From assembly GCF_033118175.1 (NCBI RefSeq), contig NC_083698.1, positions 72,013,001 to 72,077,000 of the forward strand: a DNA stretch of 64,000 nt. The letters are read 5' to 3'. This document shows, one piece after another, positions 33,101-44,340 of this stretch. The position numbers and the translations under genes are program-made. Each line of letters opens with the position of its first letter. Within the stretch, counting starts at the first letter, position 1. This DNA is from Dama dama (lineage: Eukaryota; Chordata; Mammalia; Artiodactyla; Cervidae). The notes beneath the pieces are model-generated. The model saw only the letters and a list, made by a program, of their open reading frames with translations. It ran no database searches and was not told the origin of the DNA.

Positions 33101-34022
33101 GTGACCTTCAGGGTCCCTGTGGCCAATGGGTGAATGAGTGGTTCTGGCAGTCACATTTTAGAGACATTTTCTAAACCCTGTTAATAATTTTCTTATGGGA
33201 ATATGATACATTTATAACTCTAAGAAGGTTGAAAACATGACCTCCTGAATTGGAGTACTTCTCTTTTCTCTATCTGGCATACAAGCAAAGCATGACTAGG
33301 AAAGAGCAGAATTATGTTTTATTTCTCCCCCTGACCTGGCCTGGAATTGGAACAGAGTGTGGGAGAGGGGAGGGGGTGTTGAACTGCTTTCAAATACCCT
33401 AAGTGATTTAGTGAAGTTACTGCACTAGAAATGGTAATAATAATAATCAAGATATCTACAACTGAAAAAAAAATCACATTTCAACATGAACACTTCTATG
33501 TTACATAACTTTATCCACTCTAAAATGCAATGGTTGGACTCAGTTTTTACAGACTTAGAGAAAACACAGTGACATTTCAGGAGACTGGGCCCTGGCATCA
33601 ATAACTAAAGAAGGTGTGAGAGATCAGGCAAAAGAGTTGGTCCAACAGCAAGCACTTAACCAACACTGTTGCTTCTTTTGGTTTGTTCTGGAAAGGTTCT
33701 CTCTTTTTGTCTATTTCCTCATGGTTGTTTCAAAGAAATTGTACAGAAACATTTTTAAACTGTCAGAACTAAGATGGGAGAGGGATTAAAATTTTATTTT
33801 AATTAACTATGATGAAAAAATATACTCTGAAAATCTCATCTTTTAGCACTAGAAAGTGTATGGCACCTAATCCTATGAGTTTAAAACAAAAATGCTTTTT
33901 AGTTCACCTTGGGATCTAAGTCCTAAGAGAGTCAATTATGGATTTTCTCTAGTGGGAAAGTAGGGCTTTCCCATAACTTCTATTATATCAGCATTCCGAG
34001 ATAGTTTCAGCCCCAGAACACT
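33101..34022. other. Unassigned AT-rich DNA
   Basis: A short (TAA)n run at 33434-33446, otherwise no repeat or gene recognised. Confidence 0.4.
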
Positions 34023-34058
34023 GTGTGTGTGTGTGTGTGTGTGTGTGTTTGTATGTGC
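34023..34058. repeat. (TG)n microsatellite
   Basis: About 13 TG units followed by TTTGTATGTGCGCGTGCATG. Confidence 0.93.
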
Positions 34059-35059
34059 GCGTGCATGTGCAAGCTCAACTGAAGATTAAAATTATGTTAG
34101 AAAAGATTACAATTTTGAAAATGCCTCCAATCTCAATTGGTATGATGATTTCGTTGGATACATCTGAACAAGGAAACTTCTCTTTCTGACAATATTGTAG
34201 ACTTCATGTTGCTCCTAAAACCTCAGTCATGGAATATCTGAAAGTGATAGCTGAGGCCCAAAGCAAATGCACAGGTGAGTCTTCAGGACAAGCTGTGTTC
34301 TCAGAGGGCTCCAAATGACAAGAAAATAAGTCCAAGAGGGGAGCATGTGCCTGGACAGTGGCTGTTGCCAGTGAAGTATTTGTGACCACTGATGACTCCG
34401 AGTTTTGGTTCTCGTGGGCCCTAGGGACAGAGAAGAGTGACTAGAGCCTGTTCAGGAAGAAAAGTGGGAGCAGATAATCCAGCAGAAACCAGTACAGTGC
34501 ACAGTGAATCTGCAAGCCAGAAAGTCAGTGCTGAGGGAGTTGGGGGTGAGTGGCCTTCCCAGTCGTGCGTCTTATTAGAAGGGAAAATATAAACAAGTCC
34601 TCCTTGAAAATTTTTAAGGCAAAGCCTCCCCTCACCTGTATTGAGGGCAAGAATTTGCTATCTGGTTTCCTCAAACAAACAGCACTCACACCACCCCGTC
34701 ACCCTGAGTTGAGAATGTACCTTGTCCTGTCCACTGTCCTGACTCGAGCACAGGCAAACATTCTCCCGGGGCACACAGGTAATAGGCCTTGACTGTAGCC
34801 AATAGAGGGGCAATGAAAATGAGTTCCCAAATTGAAAATTAAAAAGTTTCAAAGCACATGAGGTAACAAGCAATCGTGAGTAAGAGTCAGCAGATTTTAT
34901 TTTAAAAAAAGAAAAAGAAAAACAGAATCAGATTCTCAGACAATAGACAAATTAAAGTGAAACTGGATTAAAAAAAAAAGACAAGGATGACCTCAAAGAT
35001 GATTTTACAAACACCAAGGAGAAAAAAAAATGTTATTTATAAACAAAGAAGATATAGAT
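34059..35059. other. Unassigned DNA; candidate cryptic exon inside
   Basis: About 1 kb with no repeat recognised up to an A-rich part at 34890-35030. The splice-bounded open segment 34201-34274 is discussed in the findings. Confidence 0.4.
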
Positions 35060-35215
35060 TGACAGCTGACTTCTTTGCAGCCACAGGAAGACTGGGAAAG
35101 TATCTTCAAAGTGCTGAGAGGTAATAATTGAAAGTCTAAAACTATGGAACCATCTTTAAAGAATTAGGGGAAATAAAGATATTTTCAGAGCCCCGAAGAA
35201 GTTTATTACCAATAT
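35060..35215 (+). mobile_element. Old L1 fragment (5' region type)
   Basis: GACAGCTGACTTCTTTGCAG, TATCTTCAAAGTGCTGAGAG, GGGGAAATAAAGATATTTTC and AAGTTTATTACCAATATG match the L1M region just upstream of ORF1. Confidence 0.6.
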
Positions 35216-35221
35216 GTTTTT

Positions 35222-35566
35222 TAAATGGTAAAGTACTTTATATTTTTAATGTTTTTTTATTGTAAAAGCCACATAATATGAAACATACTGATTTTAACCA
35301 AATTTAATTGTAAAGTTCAGTGGTACTAAGTACATTCACAATGTCATTCAACTCTCAACATCATCTATCTCCTGAACTTTTCACCTTCCTAAACTGAAGC
35401 TCTGTCCCCATTAAATACCAGCCCCACATTTCTCTCCACCCCCTGTGCCCTCTGCCCTGGTTCCTGGAATTTACCAGTGTACTTTCTACCTCTATGAATT
35501 TGAGTATTCTTGGCACCTCATATAAATGAAATCAAACAGTATTTGTCAGTATCTAATGTATATTGG
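35222..35566 (-). mobile_element. Old L1M 3' UTR, antisense
   Basis: GTGGTACTAAGTACATTCAC, ATCTATCTCCTGAACTTTTC, TGAAGCTCTGTCCCCATTAA, TCTACCTCTATGAATTTGAG and CACCTCATATAAATGAAATC follow the well-known L1M 3' UTR in antisense. It is interrupted at its right end by Bov-tA. Confidence 0.75.
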
Positions 35567-35783
35567 TGGAGAGGATTCCCTGGTCCTCAGCAGTAAAGGT
35601 TCTGCCTGACAATGCAGTTGACGCAGGTTCAGTCCCGGGGTTGGGAAGATCCCCTGGAGAAGGAAATGGCAACCCACTCCAGTATTCTTGCCTGGGACAT
35701 CCCATAGACAGAAGAGCATGGTGGGCTATGGTCCATGAGGTCGCAAAGAGTCAGACACCACTTTGCAACTAAATAACAACAAC
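35567..35783 (+). repeat. Bov-tA SINE with TSD
   Basis: Head GGAGAGGATTCCCTGGTCCT, B-box relic AGGTTCAGTCCCGG, body ACTCCAGTATTCTTGCCTGG, end GAGTCAGACACCACTTTGCA and AACAACAACA tail. The flanks AATGTATATTG and AATGTGTATTG are an 11-bp target-site duplication with one mismatch. Confidence 0.95.
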
Positions 35784-35799
35784 AAATGTGTATTGTAAT

Positions 35800-37630
35800 A
35801 CATTTTTAAGGTTAACTTAATATACATCCTACAAACAGATTATACTGTCTTTTTTTGCCACTGTGCTATACAGTAGGTTTTCGTTAGTTATCTATTTTGT
35901 ACATAGTAGTGTATATATTAATCCCAACATCCCAATTCATCCTACCACTCTTCTCCTGCCCCTTGGTGTCCATACATTTGTTCTCTACCTCTGTGTCTCT
36001 AATTCTGCTTTGCAGATATGTTCATATGTACTATCCATCTAGATTCTACATATATGTATTAATATACAATATTTGTTTTTCTGTTTCTGACTTACTCTAC
36101 TCTGTATGACAGCCTCTAGGTCTATCCACACCTCTGCAAATGGCACAATTTTGTTCCTTTTATGTTCCAAGTACATTGGTTGAGTAGTATTCCATTGTAT
36201 GTATGTTCCACACCTTCTTTATCCATTCCTCTGTTGGTAGACATTTAAGTTGCTTCCATGTTCCTGGCTATTATAAATAGTGCTGCAATGAACATTGGGT
36301 TCATGTATCTTCTTGAATTATGGTTTTCTCTGGGTATTTTTCTGGGCTCCAAAAATCACTGCAGGTGGTGATTGCAGCCATGAAATTAAAAGACGCTTAC
36401 TCCTTGGAAGGAAAGTTATGACCAACCTAGACAGCATATTAAGAAGCAGAGACATTACTTTGCCAACAAAGGTTCATCTAGTCAAGACTATGGTTTTTCC
36501 AGTGGTCATGTATGGATTTGAGAGTTGGACTATAAAGAAAGCTGAGCACCAAAGAATTGATGCTTTTGAACTGTGGTGTTGGAGAAGACTCTTGAGAGTC
36601 CCTTGGACTGCCAGGAGATCCAACCAGTCCATCCTAAAGGAGATCAGTCCTGGGTATTCATTGGAAGGACTGATGTTGAAGCTGAAACTCCAATACTTTG
36701 ACCACCTGCTTCAAAGAGCTGACTCATTGGAAAAGACCCTGATGCTGGGAAAGATTGAGGGCAGGAGGAGAAGAAGAGGATGAGATGGTTGGATGGCATC
36801 ACTGACTCAATGGACATGGGTTTGGGTGGACTCTGGGAGATTGGTGATGGACAGGGAGACCTGGCATGCTGTGGTTCATGGGGCCACAAAGAGTCGGATA
36901 CAAGTGAGCGACTGAACTGAACTGAACTGAACTAGGCATATGTCCAGGATTGGAATTGCTAGGTCATATGGCAGTTCTATTTTTAATATTTTTAAGGAAA
37001 TTCCCTACTGTTCTCCATAGTGGCAGTATCAATTTACATTCCCACCAACAGCATAAGAGGGTTCCCTTTTCTCTACACCTTTTCCAGCATTTACTGTTTG
37101 CAGATTTTTTGATGATGGCCATTCTCTAGAGAGAAAGTAGGTCATTACTGTGATTTATGTCGAAGAGTGTTCTACCTATGTTTGCCTCTAAGAGTTTTAC
37201 AGTGTCCAGCCTTACATTTAGGTCTTTAATCCATTTTGAGTTTATTTTTTGTTATGGTGCTAAGGAGTGTTCTAATTTCATTCTTTTGCATGTAGCTTTC
37301 CAGTTTTCCCAGCACCACTTGTTGAAGAGACTGTCTTTTCTCCACTGTATAGGTATGTTTCCTTTGTTATAGATTAGGTGACCATAGGTGTGTGGGTTTA
37401 TCTAAGGGCTTTCTATCCTGTACTATTGATCTATATTTCTGCTTTTGTGCCAGTACCATATTATCTTGATTACTGTAGCTTTGTAATATAGTCTGAAGTC
37501 ACAGAGCCTGAATACTATAGCTCTGTTTTGTTTTTGTTTTTTTTCTCAAGATTGCTTTGGTTATTCAGGGTCTTTTGTGTTACCATACAAATTGTAAAAA
37601 TTTTGCTCTAATTCTGTGAAAAATGCCATT
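35800..37630 (-). mobile_element. L1 LINE, antisense, 3' UTR and ORF2, split by BovB
   Basis: From the 3' UTR (GTGCTATACAGTAGGTTTTC, TGTATGACAGCCTCTAGGTC) into the ORF2 C-terminus (TGGTTTTCTCTGGGTATT), interrupted by BovB at 36342-36934, resuming at GGCATATGTCCAGGATTGGA and running to CTGTGAAAAATGCCATTT. About 450 bases are missing at 37124-37140, between GATGGCCATTCT and GTCATTACTGTGATTTATG. The strand flips at 37631. Confidence 0.88.
36342..36934 (+). mobile_element. BovB LINE, 5'-truncated C-terminal domain and 3' end, inserted in L1
   Basis: Starts TTTCTGGGCTCCAAAAATCA, covers the BovB C-terminal domain without a stop until 36783 (VMTNLDSILRSRDITLPTK, VVMYGFESWTIKKAEH, FELWCWRRLLRVPW), then the 3' UTR and the GAACTGAACTGAACTGAACT tail. 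The C-terminal part is well preserved, so this is one of the younger BovB copies here. With no RT or endonuclease it is inert. Confidence 0.95.
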
Positions 37631-37692
37631 TCCTCAGAATGGAAGAAAATATTTTCAAACAGAGCAACTGACAAGAGATTAATCTCCAATAT
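37631..37692 (+). mobile_element. Inverted L1 ORF2 snippet
   Basis: CTCAGAATGGAAGAAAATAT, GAGCAACTGACAAGAGATTA and ATCTCCAATATG are sense-strand L1 ORF2, directly following the antisense L1 body. They correspond to part of the interval deleted from that body. Confidence 0.7.
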
Positions 37693-39200
37693 GACTTTTT
37701 AAGAAGAATTTTTATAAGATGTATTTTCAAGAGGAAAATAAATTATGACAAAAGAAATATCTAAGATGCAAGAAGGAATGAAGAAAATTAAAAGCATGCA
37801 ATTACACATAAAATTAAAAGCCAGAAAAGCAAACTAACAAGGCAAACATAAATGTAAACTTAAATATAACTATGTTCCTAATAAATGTAAATAACTCAAA
37901 TTTTCTAGTTGAAGACAAAAATGATCAGACTGATTTTAAAAAGGTGGGAAGGAAACAAGGATAGTTTGAAAGTAAAATAATTAAAATATTGTAATGAATA
38001 AGCTTAGCAATCTGTAGTAACAGAAATATTACAAAATAAATTCCTTAAATAGACTGAAATTTGCTGAATTTTGAGAAAGGACTGAGGCACATAGTGAAGC
38101 TCACTTTCATGAGCTCCTACATTTCAGATTTTTAAAAAATCAATAGTTGTCTATTTCATTCAAAACTATGGAAGCAAAACACATTGAATAAAAGTTCTGG
38201 TAATCCTTTTGCTTAATATATATCAGAGACCTGTGTTACTAAGTCATGGGTAGAAAGTTTTGGTGCTAAAACTGGCTATAGCACAAAAAAAGTTTAAATT
38301 GAAAATATATTAAAAGTTTTAAGTGGAATATTAGTAAGCCAAATCCAACTATTATAAAAAGGTGTTACATCTTAACAAAGTTGGAATTATTCTAGAGTTG
38401 CAAAGTTACTTCATTGCTAGAAAATCCATGAATATAAACCATGTATTTAAAAGCATAAAGGAGAAAGCCAATATGCACATCTCAAAAGAGTAAGCAAAAT
38501 TATTAGAGAAATATAATTTTTGAAATATAATTTATTATAACAACACAACTGCAATACTTAAAAGGATGGACAAGAAAAACTAGCAAACCTGTAGGCATAA
38601 ATTTTCAATTCTATTGAAAGTAAAGCAACCTAGGTAAAGGGAAGGATAGAGGCTTTCATGAATACTTGGTGTTGTAAGGTAGGTACATTTCCACCATGAC
38701 ATATGGATTCAATATATCCCAATCAAATTCCCAAGAAGATGTCTTGTAGAACCAGATGATTCTAACTATCTTATGGATTCCTAGCTAATATTAGAAGTGA
38801 GGAAATTTCTTCTCTAATATTAAGGTTCATGTTAAAAGCATAATAATAGAATAAATATACCCATAGAAAAGAAGACTTTGCAAAGACATTCAAGTATATT
38901 TGAAAATAAATATGACAGAAGTGATATTCAGCCTAGTGGAAAATTGGAATAAGAAACCGAAACATTTTTCTACTTCTTCAAAAAAAAAAAAAAAAATGCT
39001 TTTAATAGATTAAATTCTTAAATAGGGATGGTACTCCTTTAAAACTTTTAGGAAAAAAAAAAGAGAAATTCTTTTATGATTTCCAGGTGAGAAAAGATTT
39101 CTTCAACAAGATAAAAAAATCAAATTTAATAAGGAAAAAGACTAATTGACTTAACTATATAAAGTTAAAAATCATAAATTTAACGTAAACACTGGTTCTA
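37693..39200 (+). mobile_element. Decayed A-rich L1 ORF2, sense (low confidence)
   Basis: Recognisable islands: GGATTCAATATATCCCAATC with CAAATTCCCAAGAAGATG (38706-38739), and GATTTCTTCAACAAGATAAA (39096-39115) near an AAACTTTTAGGAAAA stretch. The strongly A-rich composition of the plus strand fits L1 sense. The left part (37693-38450) is assigned by composition only. A 17-A run at 38980-38996. Confidence 0.42.
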
Positions 39201-40522
39201 ATTTTAAGCTCAACAGGTGATATATTGGTGTCCATTTCATTAGTATTTAAATAAGGATGTGTAGTTTATATATTTTATATATACACATGGCTTATATATT
39301 ATATATATTCTTTGTGTACACTTCATAATAAAATAGAGAAAAATTAAACACAAATTGAAGTTAATTGGAGAATGAATACACAGGAGAAAGGGGAAATGAA
39401 CACATGGCAGTAGCCCAGCCCAATCATGAGACTCAACCAAAGGCAAACCTGCAGTCCAACAAAATCTTGTTCATTTACTATCTGATAATGGTGTGTCTGG
39501 TATTATTATCACCAGGCAGTGAGGGAGACAGCACACTTGAAGGAATGTGAGTTTCCTACCAAACAAAAAACAGGATAGAACTTTATAGGATCTGTGGGAA
39601 GCTGGGCTTTAAGTGAAGTTTGAAGGATGAGGGGTTTTGGCAGGCTTAAGGCAGATCGGGGTTCCTTGTCAAGCACTCAGTATCATGTCTGCCTTACCAA
39701 GTGGACCCAGGGCCCTGCTTCCTCGGCAATTGTAAAGGAAAAAGAGGTGGAATGTACCATCAGAAACCCCTTATCTGAAGCCCAGAACCAGGGCTGGGGG
39801 TTGAGGTGACTTCTATTTGTCAATGTGACTCACACACTCCAGACAAGAAGGAGATGTTTCATTCTTACTGATAGGATTTCAAACAGCCAGACTTCCGTGA
39901 TTTGAGAGAATAACACTCCTCAGCGAGCAGGACAGCGGTAGTCACTCAGAAGACGGGGTTGTTTGGACATATGGGAGTTTAGGAGAAATACTGCTTCCTG
40001 CTAAACTTGCAGCTGAATTTTCCTCCCACCTGATGAACGTCTGGACGGATTTATACAGTTCAACCTAACACTTACTTTCGCAGTAGAAAGAATGAGAAGA
40101 GACAATGCATATCTGATAGGAAATGCAGATGGAGAGCTTAAAGATAAATAAGGATGCATATATTCAGTGAGAATTTTGTATAAGTAAAGAAAAAGTTTCT
40201 CAAAAGATCACACTGAATCCTAGAAGATTAAACAAAATCATCCACACCTAGACAAACTAGAGTGAAAGTTTGCATGGTCAAAAACAATGAGAAAAACCTC
40301 CAAATCTTCCTGACTTTTTTGCTTGCTGGCAAAATGTGTTCAAAATGAGATCAGACTTCCCACAAGCAAAAGCAAATGACCACAATGGCTAACACAATCT
40401 GAAGAACAGCACTTGGGAAAGACAAATAAGGCTTTCTCACTGAGCTAAAGCTCAGGTGTGGGATGAAATAGGACATCTCCTCTACACAACATCTGAGGTT
40501 ATTTACTTCTCTGCAGATCTTC
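39201..40522. other. Unassigned DNA
   Basis: About 1.3 kb: an AT-rich tract at 39240-39320, then GC-moderate sequence with domain-less frames of 60-68 codons, and an A-rich stretch at 40080-40440 that may be old L1. No gene. Confidence 0.4.
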
Positions 40523-40534
40523 AGTTAAGTAAGT

Positions 40535-42773
40535 TCAGTTCAGTTCAGTTCAGTCCATTTCAGGTCAGTCACTCAGTTGTGTCCGACTCTTTGCAACACC
40601 ATGGACTGCAGCACGCCAGGCCTCCCTGCCCATCACAAACTCCCGGAGTTCACCCAAACTCATGCCCATTCAATCGGTGATGCTATCGAACCATCTCATC
40701 CTCTGCCATCCCCTTCTTCTCTCACCTTCAATCTTTCCCAGCATCAGGGTCTTTACAAATGAGTCAGCTCTTCGCATCAGGTGGCCAAGTATTGGAGTTT
40801 CAGCTTCAATATCAGTCTTTCCAATGAATATTCAGGACTGATTTCCTTTAGAACGGACTGGTTGGATCTCCTTGCAGACCAAGGGAATCTCAAATGTCTT
40901 CTCCAACACCACAGTTCCAAAACATCAGTTCTTCTGTGTTCAGCTTTCTTTATAGTCTAACTCTTACATCCATACATGACTACTGGAAAGACCATAGCCT
41001 TGACTAACCTTGACTAGCTTTGCCTTTGTTGGCAAAGTAATGTCTCTGCTTTTTAATATGCTATCTAGGTTGGTCATAACTTTTCTTCTAAGGAGTAAGT
41101 ATCTTTTTATTTCATGCCTGCAGTCACCATCTGCAGTGATTTTGGAGCCCAAAAAATATAGTCTGTTACTGTTTCCACATTTCTCCATCTATTTGCCATG
41201 AAGGGATGGGACTGGATGCCATGATCTCAGTTTTCTGAATGTTGAGCTTTAAGCCAACTTTTTCACTCTCCTCTTTCACTTTCATCAAGAGGCTCTTTAG
41301 TTCTTCTTCACTTTCTGCTATAAGGGTGGTGTCATCTGCATATCTCAGGTTATTGATATTTCTCCCAGAAAGCTTCATTCCAGCTTGTGCTTCATCCAGC
41401 CCAGCATTTCTCATGATGTACTCTGCATATAAGTTAAATATGCAGGGTGACAATATACAGCCTTGATATACTCCTTTTCCTATTTGGAACCAGTCTGTTG
41501 TTCCATGTTCAGTTCTAACTCTTGCTTCCTGACCTGTATACAGATTTCTCAGGAGGCAGGTCAGGTGGTCTGGTATTCCCAACTCTTTCAGAATTTTTCT
41601 CAGTTTGTTGTGATCCACTCAGTTAAAGGCTTTGACATAGTCAATAAAGCAGAAATAGATATTTTTCTAGAACTCTCTTTCTTTGTCAATGATCCAGTTG
41701 ATGTTGGCAATTTGATCTTTGGTTCCTCTGCCTTTTCTAAAACCAGGTTGAACATCTGGAAGTTCACAGTTCATGTATTGCTGAAGCCTGGCTTGGAGAA
41801 TTTTGAGCATTACTTTGCTAGCATGTGAGATGAGTGCAACTGTGTAGTAGTTTGAGCATTCTTTGCCTCGCCTCTCTTAGGGATTAGAATGAAAACTGAC
41901 CTTTTCCAGTCCCATGACCATTGCTGTGTTTTCCCAATTTGCTGGCATATTGAGTGCAGGACTTTCACAGCATCATTTTTTTAGGATTTGAAATAGCTCA
42001 AATCCTAAATAAATAAATAGCTGGAATTTCATCACCTCCACTAGCTTTGTTCGTAGCGATGCTTCCTAAGGCCCACTTGACTTCACATTCCAGGATATCT
42101 GGCTCTAGGTGAGTGATCAAACCATCGTGATTATCTGGGTCGTGAAGACCTTTTTTGTATAGTCCTTTTGTGTATTCTTACCATCTCTTCTTAATATTTT
42201 CTGCTTCTGTTAGGTCCATACTATTTCTGTCCTTCATTGAGCCCCTCTTTGCATGAAATGTTCCCTTGGTATCTCTAATTTTCTTGAAGAGTTCTCTAGT
42301 CTTTCCGATTCTTTTGTTTTCCTCTACTTTTTTGCACTGATCACTGAGGAAGGCTTTCTTATCTCTCCTTACCCACTGCATTCAAATGGGTATATCTTTC
42401 CTTTTCTCCTTTGTTTTTGGCTTCTCCTTTTCTCACAGCTATTTGTAAGGTCTCCTCAGACAGTCACTTTGCTTTTTTGCATTTCTTTTTCTTGAGGATG
42501 GTCTTGATCTCTGTCTCCTGTACAATGTCATGAACCTCCATCCATAGTTCATCAGGCACTATCTAGTCCCTTAAATCTATTTCTCACTTCCACAGTATAA
42601 TCATTAAGGATTTGATTTAGGTCATACCCAAATGGCCTAGTGGTTTTCCCTGCTTTCTTCAATTTCAGTCTGAATTTGGCAATAAGGAGTTCATGATCTG
42701 AGCCACAATCAGCTCCCGGTCTTGTTTTTGCTGATTGTATAGAGCTTCTCCATCTTTGGCTGCAAAGAATATA
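40535..42773 (-). mobile_element. BovB LINE, antisense, largest copy (2.24 kb)
   Basis: Flanked by a perfect 12-bp target-site duplication, AGTTAAGTAAGT, at 40523-40534 and 42774-42785. On the minus strand: upstream linker (42381-42178, ...RELFKKIRDTKGTFHAKRG), RT with GILSP-like GCILSPCIFNLYAEY and catalytic YADD (complement of 41331-41342) in a 150-codon frame (41618-41166), C-terminal domain fragments and the 3' UTR with the CAGTTCAGTTCAGTTCAG end. The endonuclease is absent (5' truncation). Frameshifts between the RT blocks make it non-functional. Confidence 0.97.
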
Positions 42774-42785
42774 AGTTAAGTAAGT

Positions 42786-43675
42786 ACCGAGTCATATTTC
42801 TGTAGGAAGCAAAGAAAATCTGCAAGGAGTAAAACACAAGACACAATGAACTCCCAGATGTGTTTCAAAAAGTGCCTCCCTGCAGAATTTCATCAAGATC
42901 TAGACTAAATCTAGAAGATAGCTCCCTAGTGAGTTGGAGAGATAGAGCCAACCCTCGGTCTGCTCTGCTGCTTTCTGCTGTCAGCTTTCATAGCCAGAGA
43001 ACCAGGATTCAGAAAAATAAGGTTGTGTGTAATGTGGGTTGTGAAATGTTCATAAAAATTACTGTTATGAGCACCTTCATGTCTTTAGTCTCAGAAGTCT
43101 TTTCTTTCTTTTTGAAATATGTGTTTATATTGGAAGCTTTTGTATATAAACACAAATGTATTAAATTATTAATACTTTATTCTAAGAAAAAACATTTTCT
43201 ATTATCTTAGCACTAATTGTGTTCATAATCCTACAAAAACCACAAAGGAGAAATCAGCATCAGGAAAAAAAAAGATATCTGGCATTCCAGGGATAAAATT
43301 ACCCAAATTGTGGCATTACTTGAGATATTTTATTGAGTCAGGAATTTATTATAATGTACTATTTATTTCCTATTAAGTATTTGTGAAAATATTAATATTT
43401 TATTGAAACAATTGGTTAACCTTGAAAGTTCAAAAATACCCATCATACCACCTCTTAACAGAAGAAAACATTATCTACATGTTACTTAGCCCACAAATGT
43501 TTATGTATTTTAAATTATATAAGTTATTTGATATTTTAAATTTTCTTTAATTAGTTAAATATTTACATAGTTTCATATTTTCAAATTTTAATGTACATTT
43601 AATAGTTCAGCTTGTGGCTATGACTGGCATTTCACATTATATTAGAGATGTGTTTACTTTTCTTATTTTTAGCAT
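42786..43675. other. Unassigned DNA, AT-rich to the right
   Basis: 42860-43020 is GC-moderate and open for 116 codons with no domain. 43060-43670 is AT-rich. No repeat named. Confidence 0.4.
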
Positions 43676-43745
43676 GTGGAGAAAATAGAAGCCTTGTACA
43701 CTCTTGGCAGGGATGTAAACTGATACAACTACTGTGACAGAACAC
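43676..43745 (+). mobile_element. Short L1 ORF2 C-terminal fragment
   Basis: GTGGAGAAAATAGAAGCCTT, GTACACTCTTGGCAGGGATG and TAAACTGATACAACTACTGT match the L1 stretch before GGAGAACAGT. It is cut by the BovB on its right; no continuation is seen beyond. Confidence 0.65.
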
Positions 43746-44340
43746 TGTTGTTCAGTCACTAAGTCCTGTCTGATTCTTTGCAACCCCATGGACTGTAGCA
43801 TACCGGGCTCCTCTGTCCTCCGCTATCTTTCAGAGTTTGCTCAAATTCATGTCCATTGGGTTGATGATGCCATTCAACCATCTCATCTTCTGCTTTCCCT
43901 CTCTCCTTTTGCTTTCAATCTTTCCCAGCATCAGGGTCTTTTCCAATGAGTTGGCTGTTTGCATCAGGTGGTCAAAGTATTAGAGTTTCAACTTCAGCAA
44001 AAGTCCTTCCAATGAATATTCAGGGTTGATTTCTTTTATGATTGAGTGGTCTGATCAAGTGATTCTCAAAAGTCTTCTCCAGCACCACAGTTCTAAAGCA
44101 TCTTCTTCGGTGCTCAGCCTTTTCTATGGGCAACTCTCACATCTGTACATGGCTACTGGAAAAACCATAGCTTTGACTATACAGAATTTTGTCATCAAAA
44201 CAATGTCTCTGCTTTTTAACACATTGTCTGGGTTTGTCATAGCCTTTATTCCAAAAAGCAGGCATCTTTTAATATCATGGCTACAGTCACCACCCACTGT
44301 GATTTTTGGAACTCAAGAAAATAAATGACTGTTGCTCTGT
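43746..44340 (-). mobile_element. BovB 3' part, antisense
   Basis: Variant BovB end GTTGTTCAGTCACTAAGTCC, then GGGCTCCTCTGTCCTCCGCT, CCCAGCATCAGGGTCTTTTC, TCTTCTCCAGCACCACAGTT, GGAAAAACCATAGCTTTGAC and CACCCACTGTGATTTTTGGA. It covers the 3' UTR and the C-terminal domain; 5' truncated near 44340. Diverged. Confidence 0.93.

Noticed and set aside
32785..33104. Acceptor-like TTTTATTTCAG followed by an 84-codon frame
   Set aside because: The acceptor region aligns with the antisense MIR core, a common source of pseudo-acceptors, and no donor or domain follows.
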